Assembly (NCBI RefSeq): GCF_011065895.1
Contig: NZ_JAALCR010000008.1
Coordinates: 186,001-250,000 of the forward strand
DNA: 64,000 nucleotides
From: Paludisphaera rhizosphaerae
GTDB lineage: Bacteria; Planctomycetota; Planctomycetia; Isosphaerales; Isosphaeraceae
Direction of reading: 5' to 3'
Part shown: one piece after another, positions 43,641-52,603 of the stretch
How positions within the stretch are numbered: the first letter of the stretch is position 1
Layout: the number at the start of each line of letters is the position of its first letter
The notes under the pieces: model-generated
Database searches by the model: none
Told to the model about the DNA's origin: nothing
What the model saw: the letters and a program-made list of their open reading frames with translations, nothing else
Translations under genes and position numbers: made by a program

Positions 43641-44060
43641 TCAGACGGTCGGCCGCCGGGTCACGAACCGGCAGGCGACGGGCATCTTGTGGGCCACCCG
43701 GTTGAACGCGGCTCGCGCGGCGTCCTCAGTCAGGCCCGAGATCTCGTACAGAATGGTCCCCGGCTTGACGACCGCGGCCCAGAACTCGACCTCGCCCTTG
43801 CCCTTGCCCATTCGGGTCTCGGCCGGAATCGCGGTCACGCTCTTGTGGGGGAAGATCCGGATGAACAGCTTCCCGCCACCCTTGACGGCCTGGCTGGCGA
43901 CCACGCGGCCCGCCTCGATCGTCTGGGCGCTGATCCGCCCCGGCTCGAGGGTCTGCAGTCCGTACTCGCCGAACGACACGTAGTTGCCCCGCGTCGCATT
44001 ACCTTTTACGCGGCCTTTTTGGCTTTTTCGATACTTGACCCGCTTGGGCATCAGCGCCAT
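43641..44060 (-). CDS. rplP: 50S ribosomal protein L16
   Basis: 139 aa from the ATG at 44060 (CGGAGG upstream); a second ATG at 44051 opens the conserved [11 protein letters not shown]. Other signatures are [23 protein letters not shown] and [10 protein letters not shown]16 helps position A-site tRNA. Its first 20 codons lie inside the rpsC coding region in another frame (62-nt overlap). Confidence 0.97.
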   Translation of the reverse strand: MALMPKRVKYRKSQKGRVKGNATRGNYVSFGEYGLQTLEPGRISAQTIEAGRVVASQAVKGGGKLFIRIFPHKSVTAIPAETRMGKGKGEVEFWAAVVKPGTILYEISGLTEDAARAAFNRVAHKMPVACRFVTRRPTV

Positions 44061-44700
44061 CGACGGCCTCCGTCTTCAAATAGTCGCCCTGGTTGACCCA
44101 CACCTTGACGCCGATGTGCCCCTGGGCTGTCTTCGCCTCGGCGAATCCGTAGTCGATCTTCGCCCGCAGCGTCGACAGAGGTACCGACCCCTGCGCCGCC
44201 GCCTCGGTCCGCGACATCTCGGCCCCGCCGAGCCGCCCGGACAGCTGAATCTTGACTCCCTTGGCCCCCCCGTCCATCGTCTGCTCGAGGGCCCGCTTCA
44301 TCGTCCGCCGGAAGCTCGACCGCTTCTGCAGCTGTTCGGCGATGTCCTCGCTGATCAGCTGGGCGTCGATCTCAGGACGGCCGACTTCGACGATCTTGAT
44401 CTCGATCCGGCGGCCGGTGAGGTTCTGCAGCTCCTCCTGGAGCTTCTCGACCTCGGCCCCCTTGCGGCCGATCACGACGCCGGGACGGGCCGTCGACAGC
44501 AGCACCGTGACCGCGTCCCGCGTTCGCTCGATCTCGATCTTGGGGATGCCGGCGAAGCCGTACTTGTTCTTGATGAACTTCCGGATCTTGAAGTCCTCGA
44601 CCAGCAGGTCGCTGAACTCGTGCTTGGAGGCGTACCAGCGGCTCCGCCAGTCCTCCATCACGCCCACCCGGAACCCGGTCGGTCGCACCTTCTGGCCCAT
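43999..44700 (-). CDS. rpsC: 30S ribosomal protein S3
   Basis: 233 aa. [14 protein letters not shown] starts it; the KH domain is [18 protein letters not shown], and the C-terminal domain holds [15 protein letters not shown] and [10 protein letters not shown]3 is part of the mRNA entry helicase centre. The last 20 residues (basic, K-K-P-K-R-P-R-K-R) are encoded over the start of rplP, an unusually long overlap for this pair. Confidence 0.97.
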   Translation of the reverse strand: MGQKVRPTGFRVGVMEDWRSRWYASKHEFSDLLVEDFKIRKFIKNKYGFAGIPKIEIERTRDAVTVLLSTARPGVVIGRKGAEVEKLQEELQNLTGRRIEIKIVEVGRPEIDAQLISEDIAEQLQKRSSFRRTMKRALEQTMDGGAKGVKIQLSGRLGGAEMSRTEAAAQGSVPLSTLRAKIDYGFAEAKTAQGHIGVKVWVNQGDYLKTEAVDGADAQAGQVSKKPKRPRKR

Positions 44701-44795
44701 CGCTCAGCGTCCCCCGCCTTGTTGGATTCGCATCTCGTTTCCTCGCGTCTCGTCGTCCTCGGCGGGAATCGCCCGGCCGGGGCCTCGCGGTCGGC

Positions 44796-45161
44796 TCACT
44801 CCTCGTCGAACTTCGAGTAGTCCTCGAGCCCCACGATGATATGGCTGCTGCGGCGGCGGATCAGGTAGGCCATGCCCCGAGCCCGCGGCATCAGCCGCTT
44901 GAACATCGGGCCCCCCTCGCCCCGGGCGTCCACGACCACCAGGTCGCCCACCCGCTTCACCCCCCGGTCCTCGGCGTTGGCCATGGCGCTCTTCAGCACC
45001 TTCTCGACCAGCCGGGCGCCGCGGTGGGGCATGTACTTCAAAACGTCCAGCGCATCGTCGGCGTACTTCCCGCGGATCAGGTCCAACAGCGGCATGACCT
45101 TCCGCACCGAGATGCGAGCGAAACGGTGGCTGGCCGTGTATTCGGCGACTGTGCTGCTCAT
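44796..45161 (-). CDS. rplV: 50S ribosomal protein L22
   Basis: 121 aa. A-S-H-R-F-A-R-I-S-V-R-K-V-M-P-L-L-D-L-I-R-G-K, V-L-K-S-A-M-A-N-A-E-D-R and the tunnel hairpin P-M-F-K-R-L-M-P-R-A-R-G-M-A are conserved. L22 lines the exit tunnel, near the macrolide-binding region. It lies between rpsS and rpsC. Confidence 0.97.
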   Translation of the reverse strand: MSSTVAEYTASHRFARISVRKVMPLLDLIRGKYADDALDVLKYMPHRGARLVEKVLKSAMANAEDRGVKRVGDLVVVDARGEGGPMFKRLMPRARGMAYLIRRRSSHIIVGLEDYSKFDEE

Positions 45162-45267
45162 ACCGGGGTCTCGCTTTCAGTCCGACGGGGCGGGGCCGGC
45201 CCCGCCGTCCTCGACCTTTCTCGTCTTCGATCCAATGTTTCAGGAGGCCGGGAAAGGCCGCCTCGTA

Positions 45268-45549
45268 TTACTTGCGGGCGCCCTTGGCGGCCTTGCCGCC
45301 GTGGCTGCGGAAGGTCCGCGTCGGGGCGAACTCGCCGAGCTTGTGGCCCACCATGTCCTCGGTCACGTAGAGCTTCACGAACGTCTTGCCGTTGTGAATC
45401 GCGAAGTTCTTGCCGATGAACTCAGGCACGATGGTGCAGGACCGCGCCCACGTCTTGATCGGCTCGCGGCTCCCCGAGGCGTCGGACTTGGCAGCCTTCT
45501 CAAGCAGCCGCTCAACGACGTACGGCCCCTTCTTCAGCGAACGTCCCAT
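45268..45549 (-). CDS. rpsS: 30S ribosomal protein S19
   Basis: 93 aa. M-G-R-S-L-K-K-G-P-Y-V, T-W-A-R-S-C-T-I-V-P-E-F-I-G and M-V-G-H-K-L-G-E-F-A-P-T-R-T-F-R are diagnostic. S19 pairs with S13 in the 30S head. It follows rplB by 84 nt. Confidence 0.98.
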   Translation of the reverse strand: MGRSLKKGPYVVERLLEKAAKSDASGSREPIKTWARSCTIVPEFIGKNFAIHNGKTFVKLYVTEDMVGHKLGEFAPTRTFRSHGGKAAKGARK

Positions 45550-45633
45550 GTCTGCGTCTTCCCTTTGATTGCGATGTCGGTCGGCCAGGAGGCGGTCGGG
45601 TGAGGGCCCCGCCGCCTCGGGCGGGGCTCGCGG

Positions 45634-46491
45634 TCAGATCTTCAACTGGCCGTAGCGGACGCTGGTGCGACGGCGGATGATCATCTTGTTCGACTGCTTG
45701 CGACGACGACGGGTCTTCCCGCCCTTCGCCAGCACGCCCGTCGGCGACTGCGGCGTGTGGCCCTTCGACCGACCTTCGCCGCCGCCCATCGGATGGTCGA
45801 CCGGGTTCATCGCCATGCCGCGGACGTGCGGCCGTCGGCCCAGCCAGCGCTTCCGGCCGGCCTTGCCCAGGCGGATGTTCATGTGGTCGGCGTTCCCGAC
45901 CACGCCGATCGTCGCCCGGCAGGTCGACGGGATTCGGCGAACCTCGCCCGAGGGCAGCGTGATCTGGGCCCAGTCGCCTTCGCGGGCGGTGAGCGTCGCC
46001 GAGACGCCGGCCGACCGGCAGAGCTTGGCCCCGCCGCCGGGCTGCATCTCGAGGTTGTGGATCGACATGCCGGTCGGGATCTTCGACAGCGGCAGGCAGT
46101 TCCCCAGCTTGGGCTCGGCGTCGGGGCCCGAGGCGACGGCCATGCCGGCCTTCAAACCTTCGGGGGCCACGATGTACCGCTTCTGGCCGTCCGGGTAGAC
46201 GATCAGCGCGATCCGGGCCGAGCGGTTGGGGTCGTATTCAATGTGGGTCACCTGGGCGACCTGGCCGTCGCGGTCGTTGCGCCGGAAGTCGATGATCCGG
46301 TACATCCGCTTGTGGCCGCCGCCGCGGTGGCGGGCCGTGATGAAGCCCTGGTTGTTCCGGCCGCCGGTCTTCTTCAGCGGTTCGGTCAGCGACTTCTCAG
46401 GCTTCTTGTTCTTGTCGGTCAGTTCCGAGAAGTCGGAGACCGACGCGTTGCGGCGGCCCGGACTGGTCGGCTTGTAGTAGCGGATGCCCAT
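45634..46491 (-). CDS. rplB: 50S ribosomal protein L2
   Basis: 285 aa. [19 protein letters not shown] and the peptidyl-transferase-centre region [18 protein letters not shown] are canonical, including the conserved His of H-P-M-G-G-G-E. The N-terminus [13 protein letters not shown] is typical of Gram-positive-like and planctomycete L2. It lies between rplW and rpsS. Confidence 0.98.
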   Translation of the reverse strand: MGIRYYKPTSPGRRNASVSDFSELTDKNKKPEKSLTEPLKKTGGRNNQGFITARHRGGGHKRMYRIIDFRRNDRDGQVAQVTHIEYDPNRSARIALIVYPDGQKRYIVAPEGLKAGMAVASGPDAEPKLGNCLPLSKIPTGMSIHNLEMQPGGGAKLCRSAGVSATLTAREGDWAQITLPSGEVRRIPSTCRATIGVVGNADHMNIRLGKAGRKRWLGRRPHVRGMAMNPVDHPMGGGEGRSKGHTPQSPTGVLAKGGKTRRRRKQSNKMIIRRRTSVRYGQLKI

Positions 46492-46606
46492 CGCTTATTC
46501 CTCTCGAGGGGACTGGCCTGCGGCCGGCGCCCCTCGCTCGTCTTCGCGGCGTCGGTGGTCCCGGGGGGCGGGCGACCGGGCCCGCCGCGTCCCATCCTTC
46601 AGCTGA

Positions 46607-46933
46607 TCAATAGAAGTCGATCCGGTAGTCGTCGTGGAGGGCGACGATCGCCTTCTTCCAGCTCCGGGTGCGGCCCTGCTGGAGGCGGACCCGCCGCAGC
46701 TTGCCCTTGCGGTTCTGGGTCCGGACGTCCTTCACCTTGACGTTGAACAGGGCCTCGACGGCCTCCTTGATCTCCGTCTTGCCGGCGAGCTGGTTGACCT
46801 CGAAGGTGTAGGCGTTGTGCCGTTCCGAGAGGTGCGTCGCCTTCTCAGTGATCAGAGGCCGGACGACCACCTGGTGGGGGTCGAGGGCGGGGCCTTTACG
46901 GGTGTAGGCCGGAGCCCGGCGGAGCGTAACCAT
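46607..46933 (-). CDS. rplW: 50S ribosomal protein L23
   Basis: 108 aa. V-V-R-P-L-I-T-E-K-A-T-H-L, Y-T-F-E-V-N-Q-L-A-G-K-T-E-I-K-E-A-V-E and F-N-V-K-V-K-D-V-R-T are standard L23. An N-terminal extension of about 20 residues (L-R-R-A-P-A-Y-T-R-K-G) is present. L23 is the docking site for trigger factor and SRP. It begins four bases after the rplD stop. Confidence 0.97.
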   Translation of the reverse strand: MVTLRRAPAYTRKGPALDPHQVVVRPLITEKATHLSERHNAYTFEVNQLAGKTEIKEAVEALFNVKVKDVRTQNRKGKLRRVRLQQGRTRSWKKAIVALHDDYRIDFY

Positions 46934-46937
46934 GGAA

Positions 46938-47666
46938 TCAGGCCTCCACGGCGCGACGCGCCGGCTGGGACTTCACGCGTTCGATCAGGGCCGCCAGCGC
47001 CTCACGGGTGAGGATCAGGTAGCGCTGCTTGAGCACGTCGTAGGTGTTGAACTCGGCGACCGGCGCCACCTGCACGCCCTCGATGTTCCGGGCGCTGCGG
47101 TAGAGCGTCGGGTCGGCGGCGGGGAGGCCCAGCAGGATCGAACGGCCTTCCAGGGTCCGCCGCGAGGCGACGGCCTTGGTCTCGCCGACGGCCTCGGCCG
47201 CTTCGGCCTCGGTCAGGTCGGGCCGACGGATGGCCTTGAGGGCCTTGGCGACCACCTGGGTCTTGGGGGCGTCCAGCTTCAGGCCGTCGATCACCAGCGC
47301 CTGGCCGTCCTGGAACTTGGAGAGCAGGGCCATCCGGACGGCGGCCCGCACGGCCCGCTTGGGGATGCTGTAGCGGTAGTCGCGGTTGCGGCGGGCGAAG
47401 GCGACGCCGCCGCCCTTCCGCTTGTTGGTCCGCTTGGCGCCGGCGCGGGCGTTGCCGGTCCCCTTCTGGCGGAACAGCTTCTTGCCCGACCCGGCGACGT
47501 CGGCCCGGCCCCGCGTGTTGACGGTGCCGACCCGGCGGGCGGCCAGGTGCATCAGGACGACGTCGTGAAGGAGCTGCTTGTTGACCTCGCCGCCGAACGC
47601 GGCGGGGTCGACCTGCTCGTCGCCCACTTTGGCGCCGTCGACGTTGTAAACGGGAATCGTCAGCAT
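46938..47666 (-). CDS. rplD: 50S ribosomal protein L4
   Basis: 242 aa from the ATG at 47666 (M-L-T-I-P-V-Y-N-V-D-G). The tunnel loop is G-S-G-K-K-L-F-R-Q-K-G-T-G-N-A-R-A-G; also R-A-A-V-R-M-A-L-L-S-K and L-T-R-E-A-L-A-A-L-I-E. L4 lines the exit tunnel; in E. coli it autoregulates the S10 operon through a leader upstream of rpsJ. It follows rplC by 44 nt. Confidence 0.97.
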   Translation of the reverse strand: MLTIPVYNVDGAKVGDEQVDPAAFGGEVNKQLLHDVVLMHLAARRVGTVNTRGRADVAGSGKKLFRQKGTGNARAGAKRTNKRKGGGVAFARRNRDYRYSIPKRAVRAAVRMALLSKFQDGQALVIDGLKLDAPKTQVVAKALKAIRRPDLTEAEAAEAVGETKAVASRRTLEGRSILLGLPAADPTLYRSARNIEGVQVAPVAEFNTYDVLKQRYLILTREALAALIERVKSQPARRAVEA

Positions 47667-47710
47667 GGCGGTCGCTTCCAATTTCGGAGGGTCCGGTCCG
47701 CGAACCCGGC

Positions 47711-48343
47711 TCAGGCCTTGTTGGTCTGACGGACGGTCAGGTAGCCGCCGTTGGGGCCGGGAACGGCGCCGCGGAGCAGCAACAGGTTGTTGGCCGGGTC
47801 GATCCGGACCACTTCGAGGTTCCGCACGGTCACCTGGGCGTTCCCGAACTGACCCGGCTTGCGGATGCCCTTACGGGTCCGCGACGGGTCGGCGCTGGGG
47901 CCGGAGGAGCCGGGATGGCGGTGCATCCGCTTAACGCCGTGGGTCGCCCGCAGGCCGCGGAACCCGTGCCGCTTGATGACGCCGCTGAAACCGCGACCCT
48001 TGCTGGTCCCGGTGACGTCGACGTTCTTGATCTCGTTGAACACCTCGACGGTCAGCTTGAGGCCCGGCTGCACGTCGACGGCCGACTCCTGGCGGATCTC
48101 GCGGATGTACCGCTTGGGCTCGGCGTCGACCTTCTTGGCGTGGCCCCGCTCCGCCTGGGTGGCGTTCTTCCGCTTCTTGTCGTCGAAGCCGAGCTGAACC
48201 GCGTGGTAGCCGTCGACCTCGTCGGTGCGGACCTGAAGCACGGTGCAGGGGCCGCACTCAAGAACCGTGATCGGGACGGCGGTGCCGTCCTCCTGGAAGA
48301 TCTGGGTCATGCCGATCTTCCGTCCCAGCAGTCCCACTCGCAT
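47711..48343 (-). CDS. rplC: 50S ribosomal protein L3
   Basis: 210 aa from the ATG at 48343 (M-R-V-G-L-L-G-R-K-I-G-M-T-Q-I-F). F-S-G-V-I-K-R-H-G-F-R-G and H-R-H-P-G-S-S-G-P form the peptidyl-transferase-reaching loop, followed by R-K-G-I-R-K-P-G-Q-F-G-N. L3 starts 50S assembly. A 354-nt gap separates it from rpsJ, unusually long for this pair. Confidence 0.98.
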   Translation of the reverse strand: MRVGLLGRKIGMTQIFQEDGTAVPITVLECGPCTVLQVRTDEVDGYHAVQLGFDDKKRKNATQAERGHAKKVDAEPKRYIREIRQESAVDVQPGLKLTVEVFNEIKNVDVTGTSKGRGFSGVIKRHGFRGLRATHGVKRMHRHPGSSGPSADPSRTRKGIRKPGQFGNAQVTVRNLEVVRIDPANNLLLLRGAVPGPNGGYLTVRQTNKA

Positions 48344-48697
48344 CGTCGAACTCCGTGTGCAACCGGTGGCGGCGCTACCGCCGGCCGATGCCGGGGCCCG
48401 AAGCAAGTGCTTCCGAGACGCCGGCGGGCCTCGCGGCGAGGCGTGTTCCAATTCAACCTGGGGTGGGGAGGCGGGCTTCGGCGGGAGGGTCGCAGCCAGG
48501 CTTATCGGCGATCCCTAATCCGGCGTCGGGGCTGTCTCTCGGCCGAGGGCCGATTGAGGCGTCCGACGCGTCCGGACGTGCACGTACCAGTCGTACGCGG
48601 TCCGGGAAGCCATGAACCCGAAGCGACGACTTTACCAGCCGCCGCCCGGAATTTGCAAGCGTTTCTTTCTTTTATACCGCTCGCTCGGCCCGGGCGC
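48344..48697. promoter_or_regulatory. Structured 354-nt region between rpsJ and rplC with candidate internal promoter
   Basis: On the minus strand TTGCAA (48658-48653), an 18-base spacer and TAAAGT (48634-48629) could be a second promoter for rplC onwards. Nearer rplC, GGCCCG (48395-48400) pairs with CGGGCC (48425-48430) around an inner GAAGC/GCTTC hairpin, and CCGGC/GCCGG encloses CGAT next to it. ACGTGCACGT, a perfect ten-base palindrome, lies near 48576-48585. No gene is supported here. Confidence 0.4.
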
Positions 48698-49030
48698 TCA
48701 GGCGCCGGCCGGCGAGGCCTTGATCTTGATGTCCACGCCCGCGGGCAGGCTCAGCTTGTTCAAGGCGTCAATGGTCTTGTTCGTCGGCTGAACGATGTCG
48801 ATCAGTCGCTTGTGGGTCCGGATCTCAAACTGCTCCCGCGACTTCTTGTCGATGTGCGGGCTGCGGAGCACGGTGTACCGCTCGATCCGCGTCGGGAGGG
48901 GGATCGGTCCGTGCACGATGGCTTCGGTCCGCTTCGCCGTGTCGACGATGTCTTTGGCAGACTGGTCCAGGATGGTGTGATCGTATGCTTCCATCCGGAT
49001 CCGAATGCGTTCGTTGCTGATGCCCGCCAC
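48698..49030 (-). CDS. rpsJ: 30S ribosomal protein S10
   Basis: 110 aa from the GTG at 49030 ([18 protein letters not shown]), chosen because GGAAGGA lies ten bases upstream; the frame is open 40 codons further without S10 character. It contains [28 protein letters not shown] and [15 protein letters not shown]10 is in the 30S head and is also the NusE antitermination factor. It is the first gene of the ribosomal run. Confidence 0.97.
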   Translation of the reverse strand: MAGISNERIRIRMEAYDHTILDQSAKDIVDTAKRTEAIVHGPIPLPTRIERYTVLRSPHIDKKSREQFEIRTHKRLIDIVQPTNKTIDALNKLSLPAGVDIKIKASPAGA

Positions 49031-49111
49031 CGCAATCACGTCCTTCCCGAAACCCGGCCGACCCGGGGCGAGTCCGTCTCGCCCAAATCGCACGTCACGC
49101 AGGAAAGTAAG

Positions 49112-49140
49112 AGTGTATCGCGACCCCCCCAGGGCGTCAA
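49112..49140 (-). promoter_or_regulatory. Sigma-70 promoter of the S10 ribosomal run
   Basis: On the minus strand TTGACG (49140-49135) and TACACT (49117-49112) are separated by 17 bases. It lies about 80 nt before the rpsJ start, in the divergent gap with the glucanase gene. Confidence 0.75.
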
Positions 49141-49308
49141 CGGCCGGCATCGCCCTTTTTTCATGGAATTTTCGCTGCGACCCTCACGCGGAGCTCTCCA
49201 TCACGCTTGGCATCGTGATCGTTCCACTTGACGCGGCGGCGTCTTACGTTTCGAGCAGCCAGTGGGCTCGACGGCCCGCGGAATGGATCGAACACCAGGA
49301 GCCTCGCG

Positions 49309-51135
49309 ATGTTCCGGCCCCGCTTGTCGCCCGTCTGGGTCCATCCGTCAGCCCCTCGCGCCGCCGCCAGGCCGGGCCGTCGGCCGCGGCTCGTGGCTCG
49401 GGCGGAGGCCCTGGAAGCCCGAGCGTTGTTGACCACCTACACCATGCCTCTGGTCAACAACACCCACCTCGACGCCTCGAAGCATCCCGTCTACGTCGGC
49501 GGATTCTCGACGGCGAGCGGGCTGACCCTGCAGCCGGGCGCGACGGCCGGGCAGTTGGTCTTCGGCCCGGCGGGGAACACGGATCTCGAGGTCGACAGCT
49601 ATCCCGTCGGCGGGGGCGCCGGCCAGTTCAGCTCGATCGTCTTCGACTCTTCGCAGCCCATCGACGGCGGCCGGATCTACTTCTACGTGATGGGTACGAA
49701 CCAGGCGGGGCCGACCTTCCCGTTCGGGCAGCAGCCTTCGTATTCTTCACAATACATGTTTGAGTACGTCGAGCTGACCGAGCCCGCGACCGGCGGCTTG
49801 CCGACCATCAACCTCTCGACGGTCGACGCCTTCAACTTCCCGCTCACGCTGACGCCTCATAACGCGGCTGGGGACTACCTCGGCCAGGTCGGCCAGCCCT
49901 TGCAGGGGGCGAGCGCTAACCGATCGGCGATCGCCAGGGCGTACACGGCCTTCATGACCGTGCCCGGGCGCGAGGCCTACAAGTCTCTCAAGGTGGACGC
50001 CTCGCAGCAGCTTTTGAACCCATACACATACCTGATGCAGACCTCCGGGACGAACCCGCTCCCGTCGAAGACCACGGACCCGCTGAACACGGTCTTCGAC
50101 ACGTCTCTGAATACGCTCTTCGCCTCGAGCGGCTGGAGCGTGACGGGCTCGGACGGGCACGTGTACGTCGCGAAGAAGGGGACGTATCAGTACGGGAGCT
50201 TGCGAAATCCCGTCTTCCCCTGGCGACTCGTCAAACTCGAGGGGCTGGAGTTCAAGGGGAACGGCGACAAGCTACACGTCTTCAACCCAGTGGGCGTGAA
50301 CGTGGCGGTCGGGGCCAACGGCCAGGCCATCACAGCGAGCACGACGCTTCGCTCGACGCCCGCCTTCCTCCGAGGGAGGGCCCGGGGCGGGCTCCGAGGG
50401 GAGAACTCCGCGCAGTTGAACAAGATCACGCTCACGAACGCCCCGGCGGCGGGAACGCTGGAAGTGGGGATGTACGTCTTCGGTCAGTATTTCGACCAGA
50501 AGGACGGCAAGGCGACCAACTACATCACGGGGATTTCCCGCGACTGGTCGGGGAACACCGTGGTGACGCTGAAGCACGCTCTGCCGTGGGCCGTGACCAA
50601 CGATCAGGTCGTTTTCTCGCCAATCCCCGACCTGTCGATCATGAAGGCGTCGAGCGGGGCGATGACCTTCGGCGCTTCGGGCTTCTTCGCCGACGCCGCG
50701 ACTCAGGGCGTGACCGGAAGCGAGGCCACGGTCCTGCTGAACATCGAGAACCAGATCGACTCGGCCCTGAACCGAGGTGTGGCCGTCGTGCCGAGCGTCC
50801 AGGGCATGCCGGGCCCGTTGACTCCCTCGCAAACGGGCTACGCCAGCCAGTACTGGGGGACCGAGTCCAACTGGTATCCGGCGAGCCAGACGCAGAACGA
50901 GTTTGCCCTCTTCATGCACACCGCGACCATCAACAACTCCGCGATCTTCGTCCGCCCGACCAATCCGGCGTCGACGAAGACCGGCGCCCCGATGGGAATG
51001 GCCTACGGCTTCAGCTACGACGAGAACCCCGGCCCCGTCCCCCCCGCGCCGGCCGGCCAGGCCCAGGTCCCCTCGAAGTTCGACCCCGTCCCGTCCGCGA
51101 CGACGACCATCACCATCACACTGGGGCCGTGGTGA
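49309..51135 (+). CDS. Secreted GH64-like beta-1,3-glucanase with LEPRxLL-type N-terminal motif
   Basis: 608 aa from the ATG at 49309 with AGGAG eight bases upstream; an open frame of 27 codons before it is not needed. Residues 35-41 read L-E-A-R-A-L-L, matching the LEPRxLL motif found near the start of many exported planctomycete proteins. The rest resembles GH64/thaumatin-like glucanases: M-P-L-V-N-N-T near the start of the mature chain, I-V-F-D-S-S-Q-P-I-D-G-G-R-I-Y-F, E-Y-V-E-L-T, and a C-terminal G-F-S-Y-D-E-N-P-G. A family insertion around residues 320-450 is likely. Beta-1,3-glucan cleavage is the inferred activity; the acidic residues have not been matched individually. Confidence 0.65.
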   Translation: MFRPRLSPVWVHPSAPRAAARPGRRPRLVARAEALEARALLTTYTMPLVNNTHLDASKHPVYVGGFSTASGLTLQPGATAGQLVFGPAGNTDLEVDSYPVGGGAGQFSSIVFDSSQPIDGGRIYFYVMGTNQAGPTFPFGQQPSYSSQYMFEYVELTEPATGGLPTINLSTVDAFNFPLTLTPHNAAGDYLGQVGQPLQGASANRSAIARAYTAFMTVPGREAYKSLKVDASQQLLNPYTYLMQTSGTNPLPSKTTDPLNTVFDTSLNTLFASSGWSVTGSDGHVYVAKKGTYQYGSLRNPVFPWRLVKLEGLEFKGNGDKLHVFNPVGVNVAVGANGQAITASTTLRSTPAFLRGRARGGLRGENSAQLNKITLTNAPAAGTLEVGMYVFGQYFDQKDGKATNYITGISRDWSGNTVVTLKHALPWAVTNDQVVFSPIPDLSIMKASSGAMTFGASGFFADAATQGVTGSEATVLLNIENQIDSALNRGVAVVPSVQGMPGPLTPSQTGYASQYWGTESNWYPASQTQNEFALFMHTATINNSAIFVRPTNPASTKTGAPMGMAYGFSYDENPGPVPPAPAGQAQVPSKFDPVPSATTTITITLGPW

Positions 51136-51435
51136 TTTCGGTTGACGACGCTGGCCCAGCCTCTCGGTGTTCAGACGATGATGGCGGTCCCGACCGAACT
51201 CGTCCCCGAGGTGCGAGCCTTGCTGGCTCGTAAGAAACAGGGGGCTTGATCTTCAACCACAAAAGCTGGGGGGGGTCGTAGGCCCACATAGGCCGCCGAT
51301 CGCGCGACACGCGTGCGGCTATCCCGCGACCGCCTTTTTCACCTACGACGATTTTCGACTTCGGACTCGCCCCCCACGAGCCAGTGGTCGGGAAGAACGT
51401 AGCATGACAGCCCGCCGAGGTTCCGTCAAAGCTCG
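51136..51435. other. Convergent intergenic region between the glucanase and cupin genes
   Basis: 300 nt with no supported gene. A G-run (GGGGGGG near 51270) and a possible weak hairpin followed by TTTTT near 51330-51340 are visible, but neither gives a confident terminator. Confidence 0.5.
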
Positions 51436-52389
51436 TTACACATTCCTCCCGAACTGGATGTCCAGCGTCCGCAGATACGTCTGCAAGCCGGCGTCCTGGA
51501 TGGGGAGGAGGTAGGCGGGGACGCCGGACTCGTTGTAGTGGGAGTGCCAGAGGCCGGGAGGGGTGACGAAGGCCGAGGCCGAATGCCAGTCCACGCGGAT
51601 TGGGTCGACGATTCGGCCGTCGGCGCCGAGTTCCTGGCCGACGAGGGTGTAGCAGCCGGGCTTGGCGTCGAGGATCAGGTCGAGCGCCACCGACTGGTGC
51701 CGGTGCGGGGCCTGCACGGCGGCCACCGGGAGGATGCCGAACATCGCCCAGAGCGTCGGCGTGACGGTCCGGGTCAGCGGGCACGATTTGTTCGCCAGCA
51801 GCACGCTGACGCGGTTGCGGTTCTTGGCGTGGGGGTCGGCCTCGGCCCTGGCGAGTTCGGCCCTGGCCTCCGCGGCGGGGTAGAGGGTGGGGCGGAACGT
51901 GGGGGTCTCCACCTTCGCGCCCAGGTAGCGAACCATCGGCTCGTCGTGGACCCAGTACAGCGCGGCGTCCTCGTCGGCGAAGTGGACCGCGTCGTCGCCG
52001 GCCGGGAGCGTGACGAAATCGCCGGTGCTCCACGGGAAGACTTTGGCGCCGAAATCGGTCCGCCCCCGCCCACGCATCACGTAGTAAAGCTGTGACGACG
52101 CATTCGGCCGAACGCGGATCGACTCGCCCGGCAGGATGTGCATGAAGCTGGCGAGCAGGCTCGGGCTCGTCGCCGGCCCGGGCTGGCCGAGCTTCTCGCT
52201 TAGGTCGAGCGGGATGATTCCCGTCGGTCCCTGTTCGTGCAGCGAGGCGGGGAAGTCGGCGAACGGGATCGGCGGAATGATCCCCGCGCCAATGGGGTCG
52301 GCGGCGCGGCTGTACTCGAAGTACTGGCCGTCGCGCGTCAGTTCGCTCACCTCGTCGGCCGTCTTCTCGCGAGTCGTCGTGGCCACCAT
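51436..52389 (-). CDS. Bicupin dioxygenase-like protein (gentisate 1,2-dioxygenase family)
   Basis: 317 aa from the ATG at 52389 with GGGAGGAGG upstream. Two cupin domains are visible. The N-terminal one has Q-L-Y-Y-V-M-R-G-R-G-R and G-D-F-V-T-L-P-A-G but no clear His pair. The C-terminal one has H-R-H-Q-S-V-A-L-D and P-P-G-L-W-H-S-H-Y-N, the Fe(II) ligand pattern. Gentisate and 1-hydroxy-2-naphthoate dioxygenases share this layout and cleave aromatic rings. No aromatic-degradation genes are near, so the substrate is uncertain. Confidence 0.75.
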   Translation of the reverse strand: MVATTTREKTADEVSELTRDGQYFEYSRAADPIGAGIIPPIPFADFPASLHEQGPTGIIPLDLSEKLGQPGPATSPSLLASFMHILPGESIRVRPNASSQLYYVMRGRGRTDFGAKVFPWSTGDFVTLPAGDDAVHFADEDAALYWVHDEPMVRYLGAKVETPTFRPTLYPAAEARAELARAEADPHAKNRNRVSVLLANKSCPLTRTVTPTLWAMFGILPVAAVQAPHRHQSVALDLILDAKPGCYTLVGQELGADGRIVDPIRVDWHSASAFVTPPGLWHSHYNESGVPAYLLPIQDAGLQTYLRTLDIQFGRNV

Positions 52390-52603
52390 GTTCGACCTCC
52401 TCCCGGGCTGGAGAGTTTCGCCCCCTGCGCGTCGCAGGACCTGGCCCGCGTTCCCGCTCGGCGGCGACACCTTCAGCATATCGCGACCGCCCCAGGATCG
52501 AGTAGGCGTCTCGATGGATCTCCCGACTCCGGCGCGATACCCTCAAGAGAGACCAACCCATGACGCCTGTCCGATGCGCCAGTTAGAAGCGGGGGAATCC
52601 GCG

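Noticed and set aside
42720-44096. Long plus-strand frames over the ribosomal protein genes
   Set aside because: The minus strand encodes clear rplN, rpsQ, rpmC and rplP; the opposite frames have no family character.
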